In this document: positions 23,991-38,284 of the stretch, piece after piece
Numbering within the stretch: the stretch's first letter is position 1
How the letters are laid out: each line of letters starts with the position of its first letter
Assembly (NCBI GenBank): GCA_038277395.1
Contig: CM076197.1
Location: forward strand, 83,747,951 to 83,811,950
Length of the DNA: 64,000 bases
DNA from: Dryocosmus kuriphilus
Taxonomy: Eukaryota > Arthropoda > Insecta > Hymenoptera > Cynipidae
Direction of reading: 5' to 3'
Position numbers and translations under genes: made by a program
The notes under the pieces: model-generated
The model's database searches: none
What the model saw: the letters and a program-made list of their open reading frames with translations, nothing else
Told to the model about the DNA's origin: nothing

Positions 23991-26900
23991 TGCGAAGTAT
24001 GGAAATTATTTTACTTATGGCTCTATCGACCTTAAGGAAAACATTCTCATCACGACACTCACGCTTTGTGCTTCACAATTAATTTTTCTTTTTAATCCAT
24101 TGAAGATTAGTAAAGTTTTTTTGTGATTTTACAAATTTTCACAATGCAAGTTTCCGATTCTTAAAAGTAAAACGATGAGTCTTATAAGCAAAATTCGTAG
24201 CTTTTGCCATGGTGAACAATTCTGTTTCTTAATATTTTCTCATAACTTGCACAGTCTTGCTGAAAAATGGGTTTCTTTATATTTAATAACATATTTCACG
24301 AATAACTCAAAAACTATGCGTCTTTACCAAAAAGTGATGAAGGGTAAATTTGTAGATCTTTTTGAGGCAAACAACTTTGTTTATTATCGTTTTTTTTTTC
24401 ATCTTGCATATTTTAGCGAAAAATTAAAATTTTTTATTTTTAACAACGTTTTTTTGATTAAAACAAAAACCGTTCATTTTAGTAAAGAATAGTTGAAACA
24501 AAATTTATAAATCTTTTTTAGATGAGCAACTTTGCTTGCAATCATTTTTTTGTATCCTGAATATTTTGGCGAGAAACCACATTTTTTTATTTTTAATAAC
24601 GTTTTTTCGATTAAAACAAAAACCGTGCATTTTATCAAAAAAAGGTCAAAAAAAAATTTTTAGACCTTTTAGTAATATTGCTTCCTAGCAACCGCAAGTA
24701 ACATTCAGTTATTTTTCGAAACTTCGTCGGGAATAACAAGCGTGATATTCGTCGAAATTATTTAGAATTTCTTTTCAAGAGTGTAAAGACAAAATTTTGA
24801 GTTTTTTACGGTTTGTGCGAGGATTCATATTTTAACCAAAATAATAAAGATTTCATGCCTTACATATGTGTTTTCAGAGGGCGCATATTTTATAATTATT
24901 GAATAGCATTTTCAGATAATAGATAAGGCTATTAACATAACGCTATTACTTTCTATTTTCCAGAAACGATACATAATTCCCTGACTTTTCCCTGACTTTT
25001 CCAGACTTTCAAAATTCCTGACTTTTCCCGGTTTTCCAGGTTTTCAGAAAGAGTGGCAATACTGTTTACATAATGTTACAGATAATAATTCCCGGTAGTG
25101 TTTTTTTCCTTATTCAAAATTTGTCCTTAATGGCAGAGTATTTTTTTTCATGGGTAATTCATAAATTATTGTAAAGTTTTCAGTACATGACGACGAGTCG
25201 CCGCCACGAATTTTGATGTTGTTAACATACTTTTATATTGTTTAAACAGCTTTCACTTTGGCATAAATAGATAATGCAAATTTGATATATTTGTAAAATT
25301 AGTCCTCAAAATATATCTTAGAAGTTAAAACTGCAAACTTAATTTAAAGAAAACTGAATGTTGTGTATAATTGTTTATTTGAAAAATCAATAAAACAAAA
25401 CAAATGAAATATTTTATTGCAGAATAATATAGCGTATGAATTATAACGATATAATATATTTAATGAGAAATTCATAATTAAATATAGTTCAGAATTTTTT
25501 AAAAATGATAAAAATCTAGACAATATCCAGGTTATTTATTTTTAATGGTATTATACTTTTTTGTTATTATTAGTTATTTAGTTATTAGTTATTTTTATTC
25601 GAAATATTTTCATGAAAAAAATATAACATGTCTAAATGAAATAGAAAATATTATATGTATGCATATCTTATGAAGAGCGGCGCATTATTTTTACTAGCCC
25701 ACGGGAGCCAAATATCTTAGGACGGCCCTGGTGACAGCAGCAACTTTCAGTAAATTTTTCATGCTTATATTTTATGTTCCTAAATTTTTAAAAAATTTTA
25801 AAAATAATGTTTCTAATAATATCCTAATTTCTTTCTTGACGTGTACGCTTTTGATACTCTAAAGACACCTCTTTGAAAAATTTAAAAGACTGTTATTGTT
25901 TGCGTACGTAAGAAAACTAATTTTGTTTTAATAATTTTTTGTCTATTTTTTACAAAAAAAGATTCGTTTTTCATTTTTTATTTAAGGATTAATATTTTGT
26001 TTAACGATAAAAACAGTTTTATAAAATGAATAAGTTCTAAAAAAGTAGTAGTTTTCTGTAATTTTCTTTAATTGCATTTGTTTATATTTTTCTTTGAAAA
26101 CGGTTTTAGTTTTGCGTATTTATGTTAAACCAATTTTCCACCAGAAATTGAAAGAAAAGTGGAAAATCTTACCTTTGCTTATTTTTGAATTAATTTTCGT
26201 CAAATGTTTAGTACCAAACAAAATCACCCCCAATTAGGGTTATAAGGGTTGAAAATATTGAGTTATACTTTTTGCAGATTTCAAGTATTAGAATGAAATC
26301 CGGATTTAAAAAAAGTAAAACTAAAGTTATTTGTATACTTTTCTACTTCATTTTCACCCACACTTATTCTTTAAATAAGACTGTGTTTCTTGTTAAACTA
26401 CGTATTAATCCTTAATCAAAAAATAAAAAAAGTAATATTTTTCATGAACAATTTAAAAAAGTAATTAAAAAAAGAATATTCCTAAATTATACAAAGGACA
26501 ACTTTTAAAAAAAAATTTGAGAAACATACAAAAATATACATGAAGTCTTTATTGAAAGTAAATGGGACTACGAAAGTCGGATTACCCATTTCATTTCTCA
26601 TAAGAATGTATGTATAGTTTCAATTGATTTAATAAAACCCAAGCTAAACTGTACAACTGATTATGAAAACTTTCAATTTTTTTGTGGAGAAAATATTAAA
26701 AACCGAAAAATTACCAAATGCAATAAACTCTTTGAAAAAAAGTTTTCGAGCGAAATATCTGAGAATTCTTGTTTGTACTATATGTGAAACGAGTTGCGTA
26801 AATTACAAAAAATCGTTCAGGGGAATATTTGTCTTTTGTTAATCTATCAGAGTTTCTTGCGAAATTCTGGACATAGGACACTTCGTCCCCAGCCCCTTTT

Positions 26901-28416
26901 ATGACATACCCCCACCATCGCACCGAGTAAAGTTCTCCTCACTTGGCGTTAGTCCATGCGGCTGCCTGTGGCCAATAAATCTTTTAAATCTCGCTACCTA
27001 ATCTCTACACCTAAGCTTAGTAATTACTACCAGTATATTATTATTCATTCAATTATACGTTTATCTGGCCCATTAGTCCAGTGTATTCAGGAAATGACCC
27101 AATTATTTCAAGTACATTTTTTCTTTTGTTGCTTTTCGAAAGGGTCCTCAAAGGAGACCTTAACCCTAGATTTGCGCACTTCCTAAATTAACCCTTTCGC
27201 CGCCACATTTGATTACCTTTTTATCTTCGACCATTGATACTTCGCGTTTAAATCATCATACAACAATGAAATGAAAATCGTTGCCCTCGTAAGAGTTTAC
27301 TTTTTAATCGAGTTCATATGAAACTTAACTCTCAGAAGTACTGGAAAAAAGTTATTAACGTACAAAGTTAAAAAACTTTTCAAAAAGAGCTTGCGCCTAC
27401 TTCTTCTGCGCGTAGCTTTCTTCCAGTGCATCGGACATACCCGCCGATGTGGGAGAATTTAAAGTAGACTCAATGTACAATGTTTTGAAAAAAAAGTCAT
27501 ACAGATTGGTTGATTTCTCGCCCGCCAATCCACGCTCGAAGTTGCGATCTTTTTTACTCTGTCTTTTTGAAGTCTCTGACACTTGCGCGGCGCGCTCTGT
27601 CGCACTTGCGGTTCGCACTGGTTTTCTCGCTTTTCAGCTTATATAACTGTAAAACTGATTATGAAAACTTGCCATTTTTCTGTGGAGAAAATATTAAAAA
27701 TCGAAAAATTACCAAATGCAATAACTCTTTGAAAAAAAATTTTCGAGCGAAATATCTGAGAATTTTTCTTTGTACTATATGTGAAACGAGTTGCGTAAAT
27801 TACAAAAAAATCGTTCAGGCGAATATTTGTCTTTTGTTAACCTATCAAAGAGTTTCTTGCGAAAATTTAGCCTTGTCTGGAAGTTTGCTAATTGATCAGT
27901 TGGCAAGCTCAGCGAGCTCTTTTCAAATCTTACGTACAAAGGAATAGGTATGAGTTTAGGGGACATAAGACACTTCGTCCCCAACCACTTTTTTATGACG
28001 CACCCCCCCACCATCGCACCGAGTAAAGTTCTCCTCACATGCGTTAGACCATGCGGCTGCCTGTGGCCAATAAATCTCCTTTTAAATCTTGCTACCTAAT
28101 CTCTACACCTAAATTAGTAATTAGTACCATTATATTATTATTCAATCCATTGTACGTTTATCTGGCCCATGTGGCTGCCTGTGACAAATTGCATCAAAAT
28201 TACAGTTTTAAAATGATAAAATTGAAAAGGAAACTGTCATGTTCGAAGTTTAAACTACAAATATAGCTGAGAATTTTCTTATTTAACTAATCAGGTTGCT
28301 TGAAATAGTTATTAAATAGCTTAGCCCTCTGCGTTCTCTTGTCATACACATTCACATTTTTTAGAAAATATAGGCGAGATTAAAAAAATGTCAAAAGAGA
28401 CAAGTTTTTCCCATCG

Positions 28417-29696
28417 AAAAGTTATAAAAAATGTGCCCGCTTCGCGGGCACATTCTCATCGCGCGCTTCGCGCGAAGTATGAGCGCGCCTAGGGCGCGCG
28501 TCTGTTGGCACTCGCGCTTCGCGCTCGACATACTCTACATACCTTTAAATTAAAAATTAAAAAGAAATTATTTTACTTAAGGCTCTATCGCCCTTAAGGA
28601 ATACATTCTCATCATGACACTCGCGCTTCGCGCTTGATAATTACATTTTTTTTAAAACACATTGTAGATTGGTAAAGTTTTTTAGTGATTTTCCAAACAT
28701 TCACAATACAGGATTTCCATTCATAAAAGTAAAACAATGAGTCTTATAAATAAATTTTGTAGCTCTTTCCAAGGTGAACAATTCTGCTTGTTAATATTTT
28801 CTCATATCTTGCATAGTTTCGCTGAAAAGTGGTTTTCTTTATATTTCGTAATATATTTCACGAATAACTCAAAAACTACGCATCTGCTTAAAAAATGATA
28901 GAAAACAAATTTGTAGATCCTTTTGAGGTAAATAACTTTCTTTATTATTATTTTTCTGTATCTTGCATAGTTTGGCAGGAAATTTGAAAACCATGATTTT
29001 TAATAACGTTTTATCGATTAAAACAGAAACGTGCATTTTATGAAAAAATGGTTAATACAAGATTTGTAGACCTTTTTAAACTGCACAACTTTCTTTTTCA
29101 CCATTTTTTTCTATCTTGAATATTTTGGCGGAAAACCAGAGTTTTTTAATTTTAATAGCGATTTCTTGATTAAAACAAAAAACGTTAACTTGATCAAAAA
29201 ACGGTTCAGACAATTTCACTCTCTTACATTTTTTTCGCATTTCTCATAGTTTAGCCGGAAAATGGATTTCTCGATTTTGTGGAAACCGTTTTTGATGGAT
29301 AAAACCATAACCGTTTTCAAAAGTGGCTAGTTAACGAACTCGTTCTTACTTTTTACGCTTTAAAGAAGTGTGCCAAAGCGCAACCCAATCCGATTAGTCC
29401 TTCGAAAGTTATTGTGGTAACAGACAACGAGAACATCAACAACAACGCGGACAGACACCAACGTAACATGGTTTTTCGGATTTTGGGGGACAGAAACGTC
29501 GAGATTTCATGAAATCCGCGAAAGTCGTTTTCACACATAAAACTTATGAGATGAGAATGTAAAAATTGCATTTTTCAGCCAAACTATGTAAAAAAATGCA
29601 GAAATTTACGATTTTGATATAATTTCATCGATTGGTGAGCGCGAGAAACGTGATGAGAATGCGCCTGAGTAGCGGGCAGATTTTTCAATAACTTTT
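28417..29696 (+). mobile_element. Inverted-end composite element, copy C1
   Basis: The ends AAAAGTTATAAAAAATGTGC and GCGGGCAGATTTTTCAATAA plus CTTTT are inverted relatives. About 1280 bp with the same module order as the copy at 10962-12178. The GACAAC tract is short here (about 29424-29445). The right sub-terminal part carries TGAGCGCGAGAAACGTGATG. Confidence 0.6.
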
Positions 29697-32262
29697 AATA
29701 ACTTTTCACTGACTGTATAGTAATGTATTTTTTGTTTAAAAGGACAGTATTATACGTTTAATGAATGAAGTATGTGTTGTATCAAAAAATGGTTTTAAGA
29801 TATTTTTGTAGGTCTTTAAAAGGTGAATAATTCTGCTTCATGATATTTTCTCGTATCTCGCATACTTTTGCGGAAAAGTGGATTTTTTTCATATGAATTA
29901 ACATATTTCACGAATAACTTAAAGACCATGCGTCTTTTCGAGTAAATTGTATGAAGTAAATATGTAGATATTTTTAAGCTGAACAACTTTGTTTATTATG
30001 ATTTTTTTCGTATCTTGCATAGTTTGGCGGAAAATTTGAATTTTTGGTTTCTTAATAGCGTTTTCTCGATTAATACCAAAACTGTGCATTTTGACAAAAA
30101 ATGGTTACAAGAAAGTTTGTAGATCTTTTTGAGGCGAAACAAATTTATTTATTATTATTTTTTTTTCGTATCTTGAATATTTTGGCGGGAAACCACAGTT
30201 TTTAATTTTTAATAACGTTTTCTCGATTAAAACAAAAACCGTGTACTTTATAAAAAAAAGGTTTAAGACAAAAATCGTAGATTCTTTCAAGATAGACAAT
30301 TTTGGTATATATATATATTTTCTGTATCTTGCATAGTTTAGCCGGAAAATGGATTTTTTGAGTTTGTGAAAACAGTTTTGGATGGATAACACCATAACCG
30401 TTGGTCAAAAACCGCTGGTTAACGAACTCGTCCTTACTTTTTATGCCTTAAAGAAGTATGCCAAAGCGCAATCCAATCCGATTAGTTCTTCGAAAGTTAT
30501 CGTGGTAACAGACTACAACGACAACGACGACAACAACAACGACGACAACAAGGACGATAACGACAGACAGACACCAAAGTAAAACCTGTTTTTTCGGATT
30601 CAGGGGGTCATGAAACGTCGAGATTTCATGAAATCCGCGAAAGTCAGTTTTCCACATAAAACTAATACCTTCTCATTGAGATGAGAATGTAAAAAGGCTC
30701 ATAGTAAATTTCTCCATCTTGCGGTGTATTCCAAACAATAAAATTTTCTAAAATTTGTTAAGAAAAAATTAATGTGTCTATCTAGAAGTTGAAAACATTT
30801 TTGTTACACAATTTTAGAAAATTTTATTGTTTTGATCAAATTAAAATTAAAATTGAGAATTTTTGCAATAGTTTCTAAATTAATTTTCTTTTAAAAAATT
30901 AGGTTTTTTTACAAGTAATTTGTAAGCTTATGAATTTTTAAAGATTTTCTAAGTTTTCTTTAAAGAAATATAGAAACTGAAAAAAATTCAAAAATTAAGA
31001 AACTTTGGAAGTTTGCACAATATTTTCTACATAAATATTCTAATATTCATAACTAAACTTTGAATGTTGAATTCAAATCTTTAATTCCGAAAAAATTATA
31101 ATTACATTATAAACATATATTACAATAAACATATATTTCTAAATATTATATTATGTAAATTTATAATATATGTTTATATGTTTAGATATTTGAACCTATG
31201 TTTAGCAAAAGAAAAGGGGATTCATTTTAATTCGAACATGGACCAAAAAGTGAGAAACAGTATTCTTAGTTTAAAAGGACTTAAACCGTAATGTGTAATC
31301 GCAAACACAAAGGGCTTATCTCATCAAGGGATCTAACGCCGATGGTCTGGGCCCTGGGGCAGTCTGTGGAGTTGTCGCCTGGCCCGTGAGGGGTAGTGTC
31401 GTTGGTAGGGGTATATCATAAAAGGGGTTGGGGACGAAGTGTCTATCGCCCGAGTTTAGGAGAAATATCATAAATATCCAAATTATGACAATTTAAATAG
31501 AAGGTAAGATCATTTAAATATACAGGTCCAATCTCGTCGCCATCGTTTTATTGTCTTCCTAGCCCCTCCAACGTTTCAAAAGCAATGGCTATGAATAAAA
31601 GGTTTTCCTAGACTTCAAGGCTAAATGTCATACATATATGAGGAGGAAATTACTAGGATATGATTAGCTTAAGTGTATGATAGTTTTATGTGTTTTCAAC
31701 ATTATATCGTGATTTCCATTTTATTTTAAAAAATTGAATATTAAAGTTTCAAATTAATAATCGCAGTAATATTTTCATTTTTAAAGTAAATTCTCAATTT
31801 TCTGCGTGTTGTTAGCTTTAGATTACATTTTTATAAAATAAATTTGTAACATATATTATAGATATTTACAAGAACATCTTATTACCGTGTGTTTTAATAT
31901 TTGATAATTTTTTAATTATTTCAAGTAAGTTAATCTTAGGCTGTTATTCATGCCTTTAATTTCATCTAAAAGCTAAGAAAAGCAAACAAAAAGAGAAAGG
32001 AAACGTTTTAATGGAACTGTAATGTAAAATTTACTAACAATTTTGAAAATGCCTTTTAAATTAATTTTTAAACATGTAAAATATACAGTTGTCGCAAAAA
32101 GTGATTTTTCATATATTTGTTCACAAGTTTCTTACATTTTACTCTGGTAGAATTTTAAGAAAGTAAGTATGTTTCCTCATAAAATTTTATCTTAACCGTT
32201 TCTTGATAACATGCACGGTTTTCGTTTTAATCGAGAAAACGTTTCCCGTCAAAATATTGAAC

Positions 32263-33566
32263 ATAAAAAAAAAAATCTGCCCGCTGCGCGCGCGGGCACA
32301 TTCTCATCGCGCCCTGCGCGCGCCGCACTTCGCGCGAAGTATGAGCGCGCCTAGGGCGCGCGTCTGTTGGCACTCGCGCTTCGCGCTCGATAAGTTATTT
32401 ACGGCACTCACGCTTCGCACTCGATAGATTATTCACCTCGCGCTACGCGCTCGGTGTTTATGGATCGTACAAACATTTAAATTAAAAATTACAAAAGAAA
32501 TTATTTTACTTAAGGCTCTATCGCCCTTAAGGCATACATTCTCATCATGACACTCGCGCTTCGCAATCGATAATTACATTTTTTTTTAAACACATTATAG
32601 ATTGGTAATGTTTTTTAGTGATATTCCAAATTTCATAATAGAGGATTTCGATTCTTAAAAGTAAAACGATGAGTCTTATAATTAAATTTTGTAGCTCTTT
32701 CCAAGGTGAACAATTCTGCTTAATTTTTCTCATATCTTGCACAGTTTTGCAGAAAAGTGGTTTTCTTTATATTTCATAACATATTTCACGAATAACTCAA
32801 AAAATACGCGTCTGCTTAAAAAAATGATGGAGAGCAAATTTGTAGATCTTTTTGAGGCGAACAACTTTATTTCTTATTATTTTTCCGTATCTTCCACAGA
32901 TTGGTGGGAAATTTAACATCTTAATTTTTAATAACGTTTTATCAATGAAAAAAAAAGCCGTTCATTTTATCAAAAAACGGTTGAGACAAAATTTGTAGAT
33001 TTTTTTGAGGTGAACAATTTCACTTTCTTAAGTTTTTTTTGTATCTCTCATAGTTTAGCCGCAAGATGGATTTTTTGATTTTATGAAAACCGTTTTTGAT
33101 GGATAAAACCATAACCGTTGGTCAAAAACCGCTGTTTAACGAACTCGTCCTTTCTTTTCGGACCTTAAAGAAGTGTGCCAAAGCGCAATCCAATCCGATT
33201 AGTCCTTCGAAAGTTATCGTGGTGACAGACGACAAACAACAACGACAACGACAACGACGACAACGACAACGACGACAACGACGACAACGACAACACAACA
33301 GACAGACAACACAGACAGACACGGTCGTAAAAACCATTTTTTCGGATTCACGAGATCTCAAAACGTGGAGATGTCATGAAATCCGCGAAAGTCAAATTTT
33401 GCATAAATCTAATACTTTCTCTGATGAGAATGTAAAAATTGCATTTTTCAGCCAAACAGTGTAAAAAATGAAGAAATTAACGTTCTAGATATAATTTCAT
33501 TGATTGGTGAGCGCGAGAAACGTGATGAGAATGCGCCTGAGTAGCGGGCAGATTTTTCAATAATTA
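32263..33566 (+). mobile_element. Inverted-end composite element, copy C2
   Basis: The left end is an A-run then ATCTGCCCGCTGCGCG; the right end is AGCGGGCAGATTTTTCAATA. About 1.3 kb. It holds the longest clean GACAAC/GACGAC tract of the family (about 33240-33300), which reads as Asn/Asp in one frame and Arg/Gln in another. It has the same order of modules as 17034-18342. Confidence 0.6.
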
Positions 33567-34839
33567 TCCAATCCGATTAGTCGCTGAAAAGTGGTTTTCT
33601 TTGTATTTCATAACATATTTCACGAATAACTCAAAAACTACGCGTCTGATAAAAAATTATAGAGAATAATTTTATAGATCTTTTTGAGGTAAACAACTTT
33701 GTTTAACATTATTTTTCTGTATCTTGCATACTTTGGCGGGAAATTTGAGAACCTTGATTTTTAATAACGTTTTATCGATTAAAACAAAAACCGTGCATTT
33801 TATGAAAAAATGGTTGAAACGAAATTGGTAGATATTTTTTAATTGAACAACTTTGCTCTTCACCAATTTTTTTTATCTGGAATATTTTGGCGGGAAACCA
33901 GAGTTTTTTAATTTTAATAGCGTTTTCTTGATTAAAACAAAAACCGTTCATTTTATCAAAAAACAGTTAAGGCCAAATTTGTAGATTTTTTTGAGATGAA
34001 CAATTTTACTTTCTTACGTTTTTTTCGTATCTCTCATAGTTTAGCCGAAAAATGGATTTTTTGGTTTTGTGAAAACCGTTTTTGGATGGATAAAAGCATA
34101 ACCGTTGGTGAAAAATTTTTGGCGGGAAACCACAGTTTTTTAATTTTAATAGCGTTTTCTTGATTAAAACAAAAACCGTTCATTTTATCAAAAAACGGTT
34201 AAGACCAAATTTGTAGATTTTTTTGAGATGAACAATTTTACTTTCTCACGTTTTTTTTGTATCTCTCATAGTTTAGCCGAAAAATGGATTTTTTGGTTTG
34301 TGAAAAACGTTTTTGGATGGATAAAAGCATAACCGTTGGTGAAAAATTTTGGCGGGAAACCACAGTTTTTTAATTTTAATAGCGTTTTCTTGATTAAAAC
34401 AAAAACCGTTCATTTTATCAAAAAATGGTTAAGACAAAATTTGTAGATCTTGTTGAGATGAACAATTTTACTTTCTTATATTTTTTTTGTATCTCTCATA
34501 GTTTAGCCGAAAAATGGATGTTTTGATTTTGTGAAAACCGTTTTTGATGGATAAAACCATAACCGCTGGTCGAAAACCGCTGGTTAACGAACTCGTCCTT
34601 TCTTTTTGGACCTTAAAGAAGTGTGCCAAAGCGCAATCCAATCCCATTAGTCCTTCGAAAGTTATCGTGGGAACAGACGACAACAACGACGACAACGACA
34701 ACGCCAACAGACAGACAGACACGTCGTAAAAATCATTTTTTCGGATTCAGGAGGTCCCAAAACGTGGAGATTTCATGAAATCCGCGAAAGTCAAATTTTG
34801 CATAAACCTAATACTTTCTCTGATGAGAATGTAATATAA

Positions 34840-35345
34840 TAAACAAAAATATTGAGCTCAAAGAGATCTACAAAATTTGTCTGCATCATTTTTTGATAAA
34901 ATGCAGGGTTTTGGTTTTAATCGACAAAACTTTATTTAAAACCAAAGATTAAAATTTCCTGACAAAATATGCAAGGTGCGAAAAAAATGATAATAAATAA
35001 AGTTGTTTGTCTCAAAAAGAGATAAAAATTTTCTCCATCATTTTTTTGCAAGGACGCACAGTTTTTGAGTTATTTGTGAATTATGCTATTTGATATAAAA
35101 AAATTGAGCTTTAAGAAAAACTATGCAAGATATGAGAAAATATTAGGGAACAAAATTGTTCGCCTTGGAAAAAGCTACAAATATTTTTCATAAGACTCAT
35201 CGTTTTACTTTTAAGAATCAAAAACCTGCAATTGTGAAAATTTAGAAAATCACAAAAAACGAGTGTCGTGATATGAGAATGGAGAATGTGTTCCTTAAGG
35301 TCGATAGAGCCTTAAGTAAAAAAATTTCTTATGCAATTTTTAATA
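34840..35345 (-). repeat. Inverted fragment of the block
   Basis: Reverse complement of about 24.0-24.45 kb: it contains CCTTAAGGTCGATAGAGCC, CATCGTTTTACTTTTAAGAA and tandem-unit words such as CAAAATTTGTC in inverse. Together with the forward fragment at 35715-36725 it makes a large inverted arrangement around about 370 bp containing further GC-rich palindromic words (ACGAGCGCGTAGTGCGAG). Confidence 0.75.
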
Positions 35346-35714
35346 AAATTCAAATTTAATAATTTTATTAAAAATATGTAGGTGTTTCGAAAGATTAAGA
35401 CCGCAAAATTACGAAAATCACCAAATTATACTGGTCAATGTTTTGATCTTTAATTGAAAGGTCTGTACGATGTATAAACAACGAGCGCGTAGTGCGAGTC
35501 AAAAAATGTTTCGAACGTGAAGCGCAGCGCGCGATAAGAATTTTTTTTTTATATCTTTCAATGCATAATGACTGATCGGATTTCGGAAGGAAAAAACAAG
35601 AATAGTGAGTTCAAATTAATTGAAAAATAATATTTTTCAACTTACACTATAGATGCTTATATTTATTTCTGCTAAAAAAAATGTTCACATAATATCATTA
35701 TTTATAATTACATA

Positions 35715-36725
35715 TTTCCTTTAAAAACAAAATTTTCACAATGCAAGTTTCCGATTTTTAAAAGTAAAACGATGAGTCTTATAAGCAAAATTTGTAGCTT
35801 TTTCCAAGGTGAACAATTCTGTTTCTTAATATTTTCTCATAACTTTGCACAGTCTTGCTGAAAAATAAGTTTCTTTATATTTAATAACATATTTCACGAA
35901 TAACTCAAAAACTATGCGTCTTTACCAAAAAGTAATAAAAAATAAATTTGTAGATCTTTTTAAGGCAAACAGCTTTGTTTATTATCGTTTTTTTTCATCT
36001 TACATATTTTGGCGAAAAATTAAATTTTTTTATTTTTAACAACGTTTTTTTTTTGATTGAAACAAAAACCATTCATTTTATTAAAAAATAGTTGAAACAA
36101 CATTTATGAATCTTTTTTAGATGAGGAACTTTGTTTGTAATCATTTTTTTGTATCCTGAACATTTTGGCGGGAAACCACATTTTTTAAATTTTAATAACG
36201 TTTTTTCGTTTAAAACAAAAAGCGTGCACTTTATCAAAAAAAGGTTAAAACAAAATTTTTAGACCTTTTTTAGTTGAAAAACTTTGTTTTTCGTAATTTT
36301 TTCTATATCTTCAGTATTTTGGTGGGAATCGACAGTTTTTTATTTTTAATAACATTTTTTCAGTTAAAACAAAAAATGTGAATTATATCACAAAACGGTT
36401 AAGACAAAATTTGTACAATCTTTGAGATGATTAATTTCACTTTCAAATATTTTTTTTTGTATCTCGCATATTTTAGCCGGAAAATGGGTTTTTTTGATTT
36501 TGTTAAAACCGTTTTTGACGGGTAAGCCAGAACCGTTAGTCAAAAACCGTCGGTTATTAAACTCGTCCTTTCTTTTTACGCCTTAAAGAAGTGGCCAAAG
36601 CGCAATCTAATCCGATTTGACCTTGGAAATTATCGTGCTAATAAACTACAACGACAACGACAACGACGACAACGACAGTCAGTTTTCACATAAAACAATA
36701 CCTTCTGATGGAGATGAGAATGTAA
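35715..36725 (+). repeat. Forward fragment of the block with tandem units
   Basis: Diverged copy of the segment from AAAGTAAAACGATGAGTCTT through five unit-like repeats to the CCGTTAGTCAAAAACCG module and a short ACAACGACAACGAC tract at about 36647-36676, ending GATGAGAATGTAAT. Last recognisable piece of the repeat field. Confidence 0.75.
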
Positions 36726-36729
36726 TAAG

Positions 36730-37670
36730 GGATAGTTTTAGTACATGCATCATAAAAAAAAATTCTTTTTTAAAAATTTTCTTTATCTAAATATTTTAAT
36801 TATATTCGCATCTACGATTTATATATGTGCAGTTTCTATTCCTAAAATGTGTAATATCTTTTTTTATGAAAATTACAAATATAAACAGATATTTTATCAT
36901 AAAACTCGAAAAACGTCGACTTAATTTTTAGTATTCTTTCGAATAAAAATATTTTTTTACACAATATATAACATTCTACGATCCTTAAAGTCAAAAATCG
37001 CTTCAAAGTACACAATAATATATATTTTTTAATTAGTGATTGATACCCTTTTAAAAAAATGCAATGCAGGTTAATAGGATTTTTATTTTTAATATTTTGG
37101 CATTGGTTTTATTAAGATATCGTGAACTGTTCATAAGCTATAAGAAAATTAGTTTTAAGGGTGAGCTTAAAGAGTGGATTTTACCCCTAGATGTGTTTCC
37201 GTCTGATAAAAGAAAATACGTAACTCTTATTTTTTAATGTAAGTACTGCAACATATTGCAGTTATTTCAAAATCAGCGACGGACACCTGGTTAGTAATCC
37301 TTGTTAGTCTATTCGGCGAAGCTTAGTCAAGTACCTACGAACTTGGCAAAATGACGGATATATATATATGAACCTTAAAGATACAGGTAAGACGAGTACG
37401 AACACGCCTCCGAAACATGGCAACGCCGCTGGAGGTGTGTCAGCATGGAGCGTCACGCGCTTCCATATATACAGGTGAGGTATCTACGTACGTACTATAT
37501 ATACAAAATATATATAATAAAAATTTTAAAAATCGTTACCCCTCTTTTGAGAAATCTATTTAGAGGGCCCCCCTTAACATATATATGCATTAATATTTGA
37601 AATATGATCACGGAAAATAGTGGAGGCGAGAACGTAGGGTGGACGTCCCGGAGGTGGCAGCGTTCAGTCT

Positions 37671-37675
<5 letters not shown>
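36730..37675. other. No gene seen
   Basis: AT-rich, non-repetitive within the window, with no open frame or recognisable motif. A GC-richer patch at 37390-37470 has no coding signal that I can support. Confidence 0.5.

Positions 37676-37766
<91 letters not shown>
37676..37766. repeat. (AT)n microsatellite
   Basis: About 90 bp of pure AT dinucleotide. The Ile-Tyr open frame on the minus strand is a by-product. Confidence 0.98.
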
Positions 37767-37768
<2 letters not shown>

Positions 37769-38284
37769 TAGCCAAGAACTCTAGTGTCGGTCGGTCGTAG
37801 GAAAAGAAGAGACAAGCGAGTGGTGGGAGATTTGAGTGCCTGGGAGTGCCTTGAGATTTTGCCTCAATCGAATACACGACGCTGCATAGGGCGTTCGACG
37901 TCCTGAATTCTAGTGTTCTTGCCTGGACCAGTCCTGACACTAAACTGACATGATTTTTCCACACGGGTTTCTGCCGGGCGAATTAAAATGAATTGTCTGA
38001 AACTTAAATTAATACGTGTTGGCACACATATGCACAAATTGCCTCCTTTAAAAAAATTTCATCGAAGTTGTTCCAACAGAAAATTGAAAGAATATATTTT
38101 TTCACGATTTTGCTTCAAATCATGCAATAAAATTCGCGTTTGTTATAAAGCGATATACACGGGGGCTCCTTGGGTATTTTTTTTTAACTCATCTTAAATC
38201 GTCCGTTTTTACTGGGAAGCTTATTTACCTCTTTCGTAAGCGTTCATTTATCATTTTATATATATTATTTCCGTTTTTTCCTAG

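Larger units (their letters stand above)
24003..34835 (+). repeat. Large repeat block, copy C (most complete)
   Basis: Longest uninterrupted copy of the block. It starts at GAAATTATTTTACTTATGGC and ends at CTGATGAGAATGTAA. It includes the sequence shared with copy A (24.3-29.5 kb) and with copy B (25.46-34.65 kb), two complete inverted-end elements and, near the end, three about 231-bp tandem units. No reliable coding sequence. Short frames such as those with MRLPVANKS or NELVL.F..LKK recur in each copy but carry no known domain. Confidence 0.85.

Noticed and set aside
37608..37964. Minus-strand frame with Ile-Tyr repeats
   Set aside because: Translation of the (AT)n microsatellite.
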